DNA of 64,000 nucleotides from JACPYM01 sp031423495 (lineage in GTDB: Bacteria; Acidobacteriota; Blastocatellia; RBC074): positions 43,499-107,498 of the forward strand of contig JANPFP010000142.1 of assembly GCA_031423495.1 (NCBI GenBank). The letters run 5' to 3'. Made by a program: the position numbers and the translations under genes. The notes under the pieces were generated by a model. The model was not told where the DNA came from. It saw only the letters and a list, made by a program, of their open reading frames with translations, and did no database searches. Shown in pieces: positions 35,225 to 43,665 of the stretch (position 1 is the first letter of the stretch; the number at the start of each line of letters is the position of its first letter).

Positions 35225-36529
35225 TTAAAACGGAGCGCGATACTTGTCTTGATCGTCAGGTATCGTACTCACAGTTTGTGCATCTTGTTGTAACCAATCC
35301 TGCGAATCGCCCTTTTTCGTTTCGGCAAGTGCGGGCGTTGTGACCGGCTGAGTTACTAACTCAGGGGTTTGTTGGTCGAGAACCGTTTCCGGTTCTGAAC
35401 TTGCCAGAATTCCAGTTTGCTTGTCGTTTTGACCATCATCAGAAACCGCTTTGCCTTCGACGATTTGAATCGTCCGCGCCCGCGTTCGATACCGTTCGGC
35501 AATCGTGCGTTTGGAGGTCGAAACCAGGGTTTGCGCCTTGCCTTCGAGGTAATCTAACAGCAATCCGATGCGCTGTTGATCTAGCTCGGCATCAATGTCA
35601 TCTATCAGGAAAAGCGGGTATTCTTCAGATGCCGCATAATACACGCTAAGTTGAGCTAGATCAAGGGTTAGCAGGGCGCTGCGCTGTTGTCCTGAGCTGC
35701 CAAACTTGCCAGTTTCATAGCCGTCAAATTCGATCTCAAGATCGTCCCGATGCGGCCCGACCAGGGCGTAACCCAGACTCATTTCGTTCTTGAGCCGCAC
35801 CGCCATTCGCTCACGCATCAGCGCCGCATAATCACTCAAATCACCCTTGCCTGCGAGCGAAGATTTATACCGAATCGCAATCTGTTCGTGCTTGAACAAT
35901 TGCGGATTCAGATGCGCCTGCAACTTCGCCACATAAGCCACGCGCGCCTGATGAATCTCTGTGCCCAACGCGACCAACTGATCGTTCCATGCTTCAAGCA
36001 ACGGAATGTAACGGTTCAAGTCGTCAGCTTCAGCCGCCTCGCGCAACAGCGCATTTTTCTGCTTCAGCACGCGGTTATATTCCGCCAGCGTACCCAAATA
36101 AGACGGCAAAGTACCCACCAAGCCACGATCTAAAAATCTTCGGCGCGCTTCGGGCGCACCGCGCACTACGTCAAGTTCGTCAGCGGTGAAGGCGACCGCA
36201 TCCAGATTGCCCAGGTAGCGCGCCGCCGCTTCGCGCTTGCCATTCACAAACGACTGCTTCGTCGTAGCAGTAATCAACATCTGCAAGTCTTTTGACAGAT
36301 TGCCACGCGCTACGGTGCCGCGCAGGATGGCTTCTTTCTCGCCGTGCTTAATCGCGTCTTTGGGATGGTTGGTGCGAAAGGATTTCGTCGTGGCTAATAG
36401 ATAAACCGCTTCCATCCACGCCGTCTTGCCCTGCGCGTTCTGCCCGTAAATCACATTGAGGCCGGGGCCGAATTCGAGGGCGTCAGATAGGTTGCGGAAG
36501 TTGAAGGCTTCGATTCGTTGGAGGTGCAT
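35225..36529 (-). CDS. recF: DNA replication/repair protein RecF
   Basis: 434 residues. SMC-like ATPase that loads RecA at gapped DNA with RecO and RecR. Walker A is GQNAQGKT (residues 30-37), the signature is GSSGQQRSALLTLDLA, and Walker B is YPLFLIDDIDAELD; the N-terminal MHLQRIEAFNFRNL is typical. It is about 65 residues longer than usual; the extra C-terminal tail is acidic, Gln/Thr-rich and probably disordered. Its ATG follows directly on the TGA of the TOPRIM-like gene, with a G-tract 9 nt upstream, so it is likely translated by coupling. gyrB lies downstream. Confidence 0.95.
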   Translation of the reverse strand: MHLQRIEAFNFRNLSDALEFGPGLNVIYGQNAQGKTAWMEAVYLLATTKSFRTNHPKDAIKHGEKEAILRGTVARGNLSKDLQMLITATTKQSFVNGKREAAARYLGNLDAVAFTADELDVVRGAPEARRRFLDRGLVGTLPSYLGTLAEYNRVLKQKNALLREAAEADDLNRYIPLLEAWNDQLVALGTEIHQARVAYVAKLQAHLNPQLFKHEQIAIRYKSSLAGKGDLSDYAALMRERMAVRLKNEMSLGYALVGPHRDDLEIEFDGYETGKFGSSGQQRSALLTLDLAQLSVYYAASEEYPLFLIDDIDAELDQQRIGLLLDYLEGKAQTLVSTSKRTIAERYRTRARTIQIVEGKAVSDDGQNDKQTGILASSEPETVLDQQTPELVTQPVTTPALAETKKGDSQDWLQQDAQTVSTIPDDQDKYRAPF

Positions 36530-37231
36530 TCAAATCTGCCCCCCCAACTCTCTCCACAACGACAATAATCTGCCAAAACTTTGCAAATGCCCCGCGCTCT
36601 CAAATCGCTCTATGATCGCTTTGAGGTAAGGGGGGTCTTTAACGATACCGGGATACCGTTTTGAGTAACTTAACCCTCGCTCTCTAAACATCTCTTGCAG
36701 GTAATGTAAATGAAAGTCGGCTTTGGAATTCAGATAGTCGAACGGTTTACCCATGAATTCAGGGCATAGCTCGCTAACATCATAAAAATCTTTCCAATCC
36801 TTTAAATGCTGCCGCTCTATATTTTGCCGCTTCATCATTGGGCGATTACCTAAAAACCAAGTCTCGATGCAGCAGTTTTGAATTACGGGGTAACACAAGG
36901 TTGGTTGAACACGTCCAGCAACTAATTGCTCTACTTCCAATTGCTTTTGCGCAGCAGTCGCATCTTCAGCATCAACACAAACGAATAAGCCATCGAACAC
37001 TCCTCTACCTGTTCCAGCAGCCATCGCGTTGTGAGCTTCGATTTCTCGCAACGCAGCATTGATATTGCCGACATTGTCAGTGTTACCCTCGATGCTAAAT
37101 AGCCGATACGTATCTTGCCAAACATCTTCTAGCCGTTCGGCTCTTCTTAACTGAGGAAAAGCGATTTCTATCCAAGCCCGATATACCTTTCTTTCGGTCG
37201 CTTTTCCTTCGACCATAAAGTAAAGATTCAT
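36530..37231 (-). CDS. TOPRIM-like protein, partner of the AAA ATPase (putative defence nuclease)
   Basis: 233 residues, no signal peptide. The first residues contain VEGKATERKVY, an E-containing TOPRIM-like motif, and FDGLFVCVDAEDA supplies a DxD-like motif; later comes NCCIETWFLGN, similar to blocks in DUF4276/RloB/DUF4435 proteins. Such proteins act as nucleases with an AAA/ABC-type ATPase in antiphage systems. Its ATG overlaps the stop of the ATPase gene (ATGA, 37228-37231), and its stop abuts recF. The exact family is uncertain: PARIS AriB-like, DUF4276 or an OLD-type split TOPRIM are all possible. Base composition is more A/T-rich than recF or gyrB. Confidence 0.65.
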   Translation of the reverse strand: MNLYFMVEGKATERKVYRAWIEIAFPQLRRAERLEDVWQDTYRLFSIEGNTDNVGNINAALREIEAHNAMAAGTGRGVFDGLFVCVDAEDATAAQKQLEVEQLVAGRVQPTLCYPVIQNCCIETWFLGNRPMMKRQNIERQHLKDWKDFYDVSELCPEFMGKPFDYLNSKADFHLHYLQEMFRERGLSYSKRYPGIVKDPPYLKAIIERFESAGHLQSFGRLLSLWRELGGQI

Positions 37232-38436
37232 TGAATTGCCTCTGTATATTCTTCTTCCAGGTTGGTTAATTGGACAAAGCCGCTCAACAACGAATGCTGA
37301 TCAAGGCCACGCACGGCGTCAGCGCCTTTCACCGTGACTTCAGAGCCTTTTCTGGACACCAGCTTCCAGTGCTTCATTGGAATACTATTGATGATATATG
37401 GGTGATGGCTAGTTAGAATAAACTGCTTATCAGGATGAGAGCGAAAGATTTCTGTGACGGCATCTAAGCAATTTACCCCTAAGCCATCTTCAAACTCGTC
37501 AACTAGCACTACCGAATCCGACGCCATCATTTTCAACTCAGAAAGGTGAAGCAATGTCCTTAGCATACCTTTAGAAATCAGGTGACCAAGCACCCACTCT
37601 TTCACCCCTTTTTCTCTGATGCCAAGCACTAAATACCCACTCAAATTAGAATTAGCAGACAGCGCACTTGGAGCCATGTCTTCAAACTTACCAATCGCCA
37701 AATCAGTTACTGTCGGGAAGATTTCTTGATAGGCCTCCTTGAGAGCTTGAAATTCAAGCGGAAAGTTTTGCTGTAAGACATACCCTTTCAAGAGCAATGG
37801 AACGCCACGAAGTTGCTGCAATTGCCCTAGCTCTTTGAAATGCGAGAGCGCTTCTACGGCTTTCTGGATTGGGAATATCTCGACTTCGGACATCAAATCT
37901 TGCGGATCATAGGAGTAGTTAATGGCGTCACTAAAAGTAATACGATTAAAGAAGTGGAATATCGGAGCGATCAACGGCTCGTTACTCAACAACGAAATAA
38001 CACTACCGGTATTACGCAATCGCGGATAATCTTTTCCTGAAAAATGAATTGCCCCCGTTTCATCTCTCGAAACAATCATCTCTCCGTTTACGGTCAACTT
38101 TTCATTCGTAAAATAAGGTAGGTCATCCGACCTGAGATTATTGGTAATTCCATTTTGACGAGGTCCCGTAAAAGCAGCTTGCGCGCTGATCGAGACTGAC
38201 GCAATCCACTCATATACACCGCTATCAAGCCTTACCTTAATTTTCCATTTTGAGCCATTCCCAAAATAGCTGCCCGTTTCATGAGTGCCAGCAGTGCGAA
38301 TCAATTCAATCGTTCGCAAAATATTGGTCTTCCCCGCGCCTGACACTCCAACTAGAAGGTTGAACTCATCGAGGTGAACCTCATTTAACTTCCAGTCGTA
38401 AATATCACTTTGATAACTAAAGCTCAGAATCGGCAT
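37228..38436 (-). CDS. AAA/ABC-type ATPase, OLD/AriA-like (putative defence ATPase)
   Basis: 402 residues. Start at MPILSFSYQ (38436), with AGAGAGG 6 nt upstream; the frame extends 60 nt further but without support. Walker A is GVSGAGKTN (about residues 31-39). Walker B and the following acidic residue are VVLVDEFEDG, and the His switch is ILTSHHPYIINS. The architecture is AAA_15/AAA_21, as in OLD-family and PARIS AriA proteins, without a fused TOPRIM; that domain appears to be supplied by the overlapping next gene. The start lies 22 nt after the preceding small gene, so it belongs to the coaD-recF run. Confidence 0.8.
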   Translation of the reverse strand: MPILSFSYQSDIYDWKLNEVHLDEFNLLVGVSGAGKTNILRTIELIRTAGTHETGSYFGNGSKWKIKVRLDSGVYEWIASVSISAQAAFTGPRQNGITNNLRSDDLPYFTNEKLTVNGEMIVSRDETGAIHFSGKDYPRLRNTGSVISLLSNEPLIAPIFHFFNRITFSDAINYSYDPQDLMSEVEIFPIQKAVEALSHFKELGQLQQLRGVPLLLKGYVLQQNFPLEFQALKEAYQEIFPTVTDLAIGKFEDMAPSALSANSNLSGYLVLGIREKGVKEWVLGHLISKGMLRTLLHLSELKMMASDSVVLVDEFEDGLGVNCLDAVTEIFRSHPDKQFILTSHHPYIINSIPMKHWKLVSRKGSEVTVKGADAVRGLDQHSLLSGFVQLTNLEEEYTEAIQ

Positions 38437-38458
38437 ATATGACCTCTCTAAATACTGG

Positions 38459-38869
38459 TTACTCCACCACCAATATCGGCACATCCCAATGCGCAATCAA
38501 TATCTCGAAGCGCCGTTGCTCTTCCTTCTTAAACGTCGCCTGATCGGGATAAAGCTGTTTGGCGAGCGCCGCTTCATCAAAGGGCGCAAACGCTGTAGCC
38601 GCGCTCTTGAACGTTAGCGTCACGCGAAAGTCCCAGCGTCCGGTTTCGTTGGCGTGGTAGCGCGGCTTTTCGATTTTTATGTTAGTCAATCGCCCCAGTT
38701 CGATCTCTTTTTGCAACACGGGCAAATGGTTTTTCTTAAATAAGGTCAGAAACTCTTCGGTGAAGCCCCACTTGGTTTGGTAGTAATACTCAACCACGAA
38801 AGGCTTATCTTGTGCAGTACTAACCATTGAGGCAGCGCATAGAAACAACGACAAAAATAAAATTCGCAT
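38459..38869 (-). CDS. Small exported protein of unknown function
   Basis: 136 residues with a clear signal peptide (ILFLSLFLCAASMVSTAQ). The mature part has VVEYYYQTKWGFTEEFLTLFKKNHLPVL, a pattern reminiscent of dimeric alpha/beta-barrel (ABM/Dabb-like) proteins, and many aromatic residues. I do not recognise a defined family. GGAGAG lies 6 nt before the ATG. It is 21 nt downstream of coaD and 22 nt upstream of the AAA ATPase start, so it belongs to the same transcript. Confidence 0.7.
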   Translation of the reverse strand: MRILFLSLFLCAASMVSTAQDKPFVVEYYYQTKWGFTEEFLTLFKKNHLPVLQKEIELGRLTNIKIEKPRYHANETGRWDFRVTLTFKSAATAFAPFDEAALAKQLYPDQATFKKEEQRRFEILIAHWDVPILVVE

Positions 38870-38890
38870 AGTTTTCTCTCCATTAAAAAA

Positions 38891-39373
38891 TCAGGACAAC
38901 TTGTTTTGCATCGCGGTGAGTACGTTGGGCGGAACGAGTCCCTCAATGGAACCGCCCAGTTTGAATACCTCTTTCACCAAACTTGAACTCACGTGCGAAA
39001 GCGACGGATCGCCTACCAATAATACAGTTTCAATCTCAGGCGCGAGATGACGGTTCATCAAAATCATCGGCAATTCGTATTCGTAATCGGCGCTTGAACG
39101 CAGTCCGCGAATCAGCGCGTGGGCTTGCTGACGTTGCGCGTAATCCATCAGCAAGCCGGTAAAGTTATCTATCGTCACGTTGCCGCAATGCGCGGGCAGC
39201 GCGGCTTGCAATAAACTCGTTCGCTCTTCCACCGAAAAGAAAGGCTGCTTGTTAGGGTTCACGATAATAGCGACGATCAGTTCGTCGAACAGGCGACTGG
39301 CGCGTTCGATTACGTCAAGGTGTCCTGCAGTAGGTGGATCGAATGAACCCGGATAAATAGCGCGGCGCTTCAC
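38891..39373 (-). CDS. coaD: Phosphopantetheine adenylyltransferase
   Basis: 160 residues from GTG 39373, which matches the usual family length; a longer frame to 39406 would overlap rsmD. It catalyses the penultimate step of coenzyme A synthesis, joining 4'-phosphopantetheine and ATP. Visible motifs are YPGSFDPPTAGHLDVIERA with the (T/H)xGH nucleotidyl-transfer signature, LIRGLRSSADYEYEL, and HVSSSLVKEV. It starts 5 nt after the rsmD stop, the common rsmD-coaD order. Confidence 0.95.
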   Translation of the reverse strand: MKRRAIYPGSFDPPTAGHLDVIERASRLFDELIVAIIVNPNKQPFFSVEERTSLLQAALPAHCGNVTIDNFTGLLMDYAQRQQAHALIRGLRSSADYEYELPMILMNRHLAPEIETVLLVGDPSLSHVSSSLVKEVFKLGGSIEGLVPPNVLTAMQNKLS

Positions 39374-39378
39374 GTTTG

Positions 39379-39945
39379 TTAATTCCCTTCTTCTGTATTC
39401 CAACAATAAAAACTCAGTTGCGTTTCGCCTTGCGGGAGTTCACGAAAGCGTTGCAGTGTTTCGTAATTTTCTGCCAAAGGCATTGACCGGCGATGCTCGA
39501 CGAGCAACCAGCCATCGGCGGCGAGTAACTTACTTTTCGCCAGCAGCCACAACACGAGCGAATAAAGTTCCGCATCATAGGGCGGATCGAAATAAATTAA
39601 ATCGAACTGCTCGCCGTGTTCGTTCAAATACTTCAGCGCCGTCAAGGCATCGCGGTTAATGACGCGGACTCCATCAACGATGCCGCAATGTTTGAGGTTA
39701 TCGCTGATGAGCTGATGCGTGTGGCGATTCTGTTCAATAAAAACTACGTGAGCGGCTCCGCGCGAAAGGGCTTCGATGCCGATGGCGCCTGAGCCAGCGC
39801 ATAAATCCAGCAAGCGCGCTTCGGCGATGCGCGGCGCAACGACGTTAAACACCGTCTCGCGCAAACGATCTGACGTAGGCCGCACCTGCAATCCATCCAA
39901 CGTTTTCAACCGACGGCCTTTGTATTGTCCAGCGATGATTCTCAT
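39379..39945 (-). CDS. rsmD: 16S rRNA (guanine(966)-N(2))-methyltransferase
   Basis: 188 residues. It methylates G966 of 16S rRNA in the assembled small subunit. Motifs are MRIIAGQYKGRRL, RPTSDRLRETVFN, the SAM-binding LDLCAGSGAIGIEALSRGA, and the catalytic DPPY. The start is ATG 39945 rather than the adjacent TTG; no clear ribosome-binding site precedes it because a 7-bp tandem repeat occupies that position. coaD follows after 5 nt. Confidence 0.95.
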   Translation of the reverse strand: MRIIAGQYKGRRLKTLDGLQVRPTSDRLRETVFNVVAPRIAEARLLDLCAGSGAIGIEALSRGAAHVVFIEQNRHTHQLISDNLKHCGIVDGVRVINRDALTALKYLNEHGEQFDLIYFDPPYDAELYSLVLWLLAKSKLLAADGWLLVEHRRSMPLAENYETLQRFRELPQGETQLSFYCWNTEEGN

Positions 39946-39950
39946 CAAGT

Positions 39951-40004
39951 TAGTGGCTAGTGGCTAGTGGCTAGTGGCTGATTTAACTAGCCACTAGCCA
40001 CTAG
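39951..40004. repeat. TAGTGGC tandem repeats forming a large hairpin
   Basis: Four copies of TAGTGGC (39951-39978) face the inverted copies TAGCCAC (39987-40004), giving an 18-bp perfect stem. The left part sits where the rsmD ribosome-binding site would be, and the right part enters galE and supplies its last codons and TAG stop. Confidence 0.85.
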
Positions 40005-40977
40005 CTTCGTATCCATTCGGGTGCGCCTGATGCCAGCGCCATGCCGTAGCGATGATGTTATCGAGTTCGCTGTGGCGCGGTTGCCATCCGAAGTTGAGCA
40101 TCGCTTGATCGGCGCTGGCAATCAGTACGGGCGGATCGCCGGGGCGACGCGGAGCCGATTCGGTCTGGATGTTTACGCCGGTAACTTGTCGCGCCATTTC
40201 TACGACCTCGGCGACGGAATAGCCGTTGCCGTAACCCAGGTTGAGAATGCAGCTTTCCTTTTCAATCGCCGTGAGCGCGAGAATGTGAGCTTCGGCCAGA
40301 TCAACAACGTGAACGTAATCGCGGATGCAGGTCTTGTCAGGGGTCGGGTAGTCTTCGCCAAAAATTTTTACGTGATCGGCTTGACCAGCGGCGACACGCA
40401 AGACCAGCGGGATGATGTGCGATTCGGGGTCATGGTCTTCGCCGCAATGTTCGGTCGCACCGGCGGCGTTGAAATAACGCAAGCTCGCGTAACGCAAGCC
40501 ATAGGCATTGTCATACCAACGCAAGGCGCGCTCGAACGCGAGTTTGGCTTCGCCGTAAGGATTGATCGGATTCGTCGGTGTGCTTTCGGTAATCGGAATC
40601 GTCGCAGGTACACCATAGACGGCGCAGGTCGAAGAATACACGAGCCGCTTGACGCCTGCGCTCAGCATCGCGTCGAGCAACACGATGCCGTTAACGACGT
40701 TGTTTTGATAATAGGCGTGCGGATCAATTACGGACTCGCCCACGAGACTCGACGCGGCCAAATGAATGACGGCTTCGATTTGATGTTCGACCAACGTGTG
40801 ACCGAGTTTGTCGCGTTCAGCTAAATCGCCCAACACGAAACGGGCTTGCGGCACGACAGCGGCGCGATGACCACGGCTCAAGTTGTCATAAACCCAGGCT
40901 TCGTGGCCGTGCTGAACAAGTTGCTCTACGACCACGCTGCCGATGTAACCGGCTCCGCCCGTGACCAGAACTTTCAT
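39994..40977 (-). CDS. galE: UDP-glucose 4-epimerase
   Basis: 327-residue short-chain-dehydrogenase/reductase-type epimerase interconverting UDP-glucose and UDP-galactose. The NAD-binding GGAGYIGS is at residues 7-14; the catalytic residues are in YSSTCAVYG (Ser/Thr) and NPYGEAK (YxxxK). FNAAGA and the C-terminal GYGNGYSVAEV and RRPGDPP blocks are typical. AGAGGG lies 8 nt before the ATG. The last codons (AlaSerGly-stop) lie in the TAGTGGC repeat. It is 48 nt upstream of rsmD; whether it shares that transcript depends on the hairpin. Confidence 0.95.
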   Translation of the reverse strand: MKVLVTGGAGYIGSVVVEQLVQHGHEAWVYDNLSRGHRAAVVPQARFVLGDLAERDKLGHTLVEHQIEAVIHLAASSLVGESVIDPHAYYQNNVVNGIVLLDAMLSAGVKRLVYSSTCAVYGVPATIPITESTPTNPINPYGEAKLAFERALRWYDNAYGLRYASLRYFNAAGATEHCGEDHDPESHIIPLVLRVAAGQADHVKIFGEDYPTPDKTCIRDYVHVVDLAEAHILALTAIEKESCILNLGYGNGYSVAEVVEMARQVTGVNIQTESAPRRPGDPPVLIASADQAMLNFGWQPRHSELDNIIATAWRWHQAHPNGYEASG

Positions 40978-41069
40978 GCAAATTTCCCTCTAAATTGATG
41001 GTGTAAATCGAACGCGCGCAGTATGGCAGAGCGCCTCAAGAGAAGAAACCGCGTGACCTTAAAAACTGA

Positions 41070-41095
41070 AAAAGGGACGGTGATCCGTCCCTTTT
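41070..41095. terminator. Intrinsic terminator after the pilus gene cluster
   Basis: A perfect 11-bp stem (41070-41080, 41085-41095) with a TGAT loop and, on the minus strand, a T-tract. It separates the pseudopilin gene from galE. Confidence 0.85.
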
Positions 41096-41130
41096 CCACT
41101 ATACCTCAACCAAGTTGTGACGCTTTATTA

Positions 41131-42042
41131 TTATTGCGGCGTCTTGTTTTTGTCACGATCAACCGGCGGTACGCCGCCGAAACAACCTCCGCCACCGGGT
41201 CTGGAAGGATCAGGAAACCAGATGCCGCCGTTCGCACACCGCGTGACAGGATTAACCTGCTGCTGGTTGTTGTTGCCAAAAAACGGCGTAATGAACCCGC
41301 CCGCGATGACTACGCCACCCGCAAAAAAGAGACCTTTGTCATACTGCTCAATGTCGAGCATCGCGCGAATCATCTTGTCTTTGCTGCGGCTCACGACACC
41401 AACAATCGGGCCTTTTTCCGGCTTACTGCCAAAGGCCGATTCATTCTGCGGCGCATTCGGGTCGCCCTGATTCGGGTTCAACAAACTGGGGGACTGAACG
41501 CCGGTTTGGGAACCCAGTCCTACGCCCGCCAGGTTTACCTGCGGGGCAAACTGCGACAAGTTCTGAATCGAAACGTTAATCATCGAAACCAGTTGCGGAT
41601 TATCCTGCTTCTTTTGCATGTAAGCTTGGAGGTTTTGCATCATCTCTGAAATGACCGGGTCGCCCGGATGCACCAGCCGCCAATTCGATTTGCCCGGCGT
41701 ACACGGCAACAACGGATCGCAAAGCGCATGGGGTCGCAAAAACCGTATCTTTTTCACGCCCGTGTTTACGCCTTCCACCAACTCTTCCAACGTCGTAGGC
41801 AACTGCCCGCCCCGCGCGCTACGATAGGACAACAGAGCCTGTGCGACTTGCGCGCCGCGCCAGAGCAGTTCTTCTTCGCGCTCGCGTTGCGAATCGAACG
41901 CGACCTGCGGCGCAGCGGCATTCAACCCGATGATCGAAATCGTCAGCGTCGCCATCAGTCCCACCATCATCGCGTAGCCATGCTCTTTTTTGGGCTCTTT
42001 TTTCGTTGGTCGGGTTTGCCGAAACAGTTGTGCGAGTTTCAT
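41131..42042 (-). CDS. Pseudopilin-like type II secretion/type IV pilus protein
   Basis: 303 residues from ATG 42042 with AGGGAG 8 nt upstream. The N-terminus resembles a prepilin: a basic leader ending EHG, then the hydrophobic helix YAMMVGLMATLTISIIGL, and about 30 residues later QREREEELLWRG, a motif of Acidobacteriota/Proteobacteria pseudopilins. The usual Glu at +5 is replaced by Val. The C-terminal half is Gly/Asn/Pro-rich and low complexity. It is last in a cluster with pilN, pilO and a pilP-like gene, so it probably belongs to the same envelope machine. Confidence 0.75.
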   Translation of the reverse strand: MKLAQLFRQTRPTKKEPKKEHGYAMMVGLMATLTISIIGLNAAAPQVAFDSQREREEELLWRGAQVAQALLSYRSARGGQLPTTLEELVEGVNTGVKKIRFLRPHALCDPLLPCTPGKSNWRLVHPGDPVISEMMQNLQAYMQKKQDNPQLVSMINVSIQNLSQFAPQVNLAGVGLGSQTGVQSPSLLNPNQGDPNAPQNESAFGSKPEKGPIVGVVSRSKDKMIRAMLDIEQYDKGLFFAGGVVIAGGFITPFFGNNNQQQVNPVTRCANGGIWFPDPSRPGGGGCFGGVPPVDRDKNKTPQ

Positions 42043-42071
42043 AGCGAATGCTCCCTGTGACGCCTGTAACG

Positions 42072-42971
42072 TTAGTTGCTCGTCGTGGCGTCGGGCGAAA
42101 AGTTGACCGTATGCGACACCTTGATGTCGTTGTCGAGAATTTCCATCTTCTGCGCGTTGATGCTGACGACCTTCCATTTTTTGCCTGAGCCGTATGATTC
42201 CCCTTCTTTGACGTTAAACGGATCGTCGTCAGAGTCCGGTTTCAACACGCCGATCTTACCTTGTCGGCTTACGATCAAGCCCACGTAACGAAACGGCGGC
42301 TTGGGCGGTTCGGCGACGTTAAGCGTCAGTTGATTGGAAAAGCGTTTCGCATCACCAACGCTGCGGACTTGTACGCCTAAATTGCCGGGATTGCGAATCG
42401 CTTCGGCGGAAACTTTGACCTTGATGTGCGAGTCGTCCAGTAAAGTCGTTTGGGCTTCGCGGCCTTCGATATACGCGCGGTCACCTTCCTTAAAATTCAA
42501 GGCCGTGACCGTCATATCAAAATCTCCCGTGCGACCAATCACACCAGTGGGTTGAATCCCTACAACCACGATCTCAGGTGTTGGTGGCGGTGGCCCCGGC
42601 GTAGGCGTCTTTACTGCTGGCGGCGGTGGCACTGGCGTCGGTGTCGGATAAACAAAGATGTTGCGCGAAATGCCATCCAGCGGCGTGAATTTGGCACTGA
42701 TCAACTCTGTACGCAGCGCCCTGTCAATAATGCGGTTCGGGTCTTCACCTTTGGCTCCACCAATGCGCAGCGTCGGCGAAACTTTTGGCGAAGGCGAGGC
42801 CAGCGGTTTGGCGTTTGCTGTAACCGGATCCTCTTTTGTGAACCAACCAAGCGGGTCTTGGAAGTAAAAGACTAAGCCAAGCAAAGCGAGTAAGACCCCC
42901 GCTAAAACTTTCTTTTGCTTCTCTTTTTGCGCCCCCTCGGTGGCGGCGAGTTTCTTTTCTGGTGCTGCCAT
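42072..42971 (-). CDS. PilP-like pilus assembly protein with IPT-like domain
   Basis: 299 residues. A start at ATG 42971 (MAAPEKKLA) gives a short cytoplasmic tail and one membrane helix at about 23-38 (VLAGVLLALLGLVFYF). A Pro/Thr-rich linker leads to an IPT/TIG-like domain (VVVGIQPTGVIGRTGDFDMTVTALNF). It ends with a small beta domain (YVGLIVSRQGKIGVLKPDSDDDPFNVKEGESYG) reminiscent of PilP/GspC homology regions. It would link inner-membrane PilN/PilO to the secretin. It lies 7 nt downstream of pilO. Confidence 0.6.
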   Translation of the reverse strand: MAAPEKKLAATEGAQKEKQKKVLAGVLLALLGLVFYFQDPLGWFTKEDPVTANAKPLASPSPKVSPTLRIGGAKGEDPNRIIDRALRTELISAKFTPLDGISRNIFVYPTPTPVPPPPAVKTPTPGPPPPTPEIVVVGIQPTGVIGRTGDFDMTVTALNFKEGDRAYIEGREAQTTLLDDSHIKVKVSAEAIRNPGNLGVQVRSVGDAKRFSNQLTLNVAEPPKPPFRYVGLIVSRQGKIGVLKPDSDDDPFNVKEGESYGSGKKWKVVSINAQKMEILDNDIKVSHTVNFSPDATTSN

Positions 42972-42978
42972 AATGCTG

Positions 42979-43665
42979 TTACTGCTCTTTCTTGAAGAAG
43001 CTCTCCATTTCAACCTTTAACGTGACGGGGACGGCATCGGGGCTTAGTTGCAACTGGCGTCCTTTGCCGACGGCGCGAGCCTTGTCGGCTTCGCCCTGAA
43101 AGGCGATGGCGTTGATCACCAGAAACTGGCGGCTCTTTTCGACATCGGCCAGAAAGCGTCGCAGGTTCGGATAATCGCCGATCACTGACGTATCAAGCCC
43201 GAGAGCCGGATAAACGTCGAGCTGGTCGGCGCGCATCGCTTCTTTAAGTAACTGACCGTTTTCGTCAACCAGCGGTTGCGCTTCGACGGCTTTGAAGCCC
43301 ATGTCGCCCGTCAAAATCTTGTTCTTTTTCGCCAGTGCTTCGAGTTCGTCAATCAGCGCGGCTTTGCCGGTGGTTGATTTTCTCAGATACGACTCAAACG
43401 TATACAAGCTATTTTTGATTTGTTCGGCGTGCAGTCGTTGCTTGTCGAGTTTCTCAATGCGGTCGCGTTCAGCTTTTTGCGTCGCGTACAAAGTTGACTT
43501 ACGCGCTTTCAACTCAGCGATCTGAGCATTGAGCGGTTTCACTTCGTTAAAATAGTAATAGGCCGCATAGCCCGCATAACACAGCGCCGCGACCAGAAAG
43601 ACTGCTTCGAGTCCGCTGACTTTCACTCCGCGCAAGGATTGCCAGAAAGCACTTAATTTTTTCAT
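42979..43665 (-). CDS. pilO: Type IV pilus inner-membrane protein PilO-like
   Basis: 228 residues. One membrane helix lies at about 20-38 (AVFLVAALCYAGYAAYYYF). A coiled coil follows at about 40-95 (IAELKARKSTLYATQKAERDRIEKL). The periplasmic ferredoxin-like domain contains YPNLRRFLADVEKSRQFLVINAIAF. PilO dimerises with PilN and aligns the pilus machine in the inner membrane. Its start overlaps the pilN stop (ATGA, 43662-43665). GGAGA precedes it by about 8 nt. Confidence 0.82.
   Translation of the reverse strand: MKKLSAFWQSLRGVKVSGLEAVFLVAALCYAGYAAYYYFNEVKPLNAQIAELKARKSTLYATQKAERDRIEKLDKQRLHAEQIKNSLYTFESYLRKSTTGKAALIDELEALAKKNKILTGDMGFKAVEAQPLVDENGQLLKEAMRADQLDVYPALGLDTSVIGDYPNLRRFLADVEKSRQFLVINAIAFQGEADKARAVGKGRQLQLSPDAVPVTLKVEMESFFKKEQ

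Noticed and set aside
41023..41649. A 208-codon plus-strand open frame over the terminator and pseudopilin gene
   Set aside because: It starts before the terminator hairpin and runs antisense through the pseudopilin gene; the protein has no recognisable feature.
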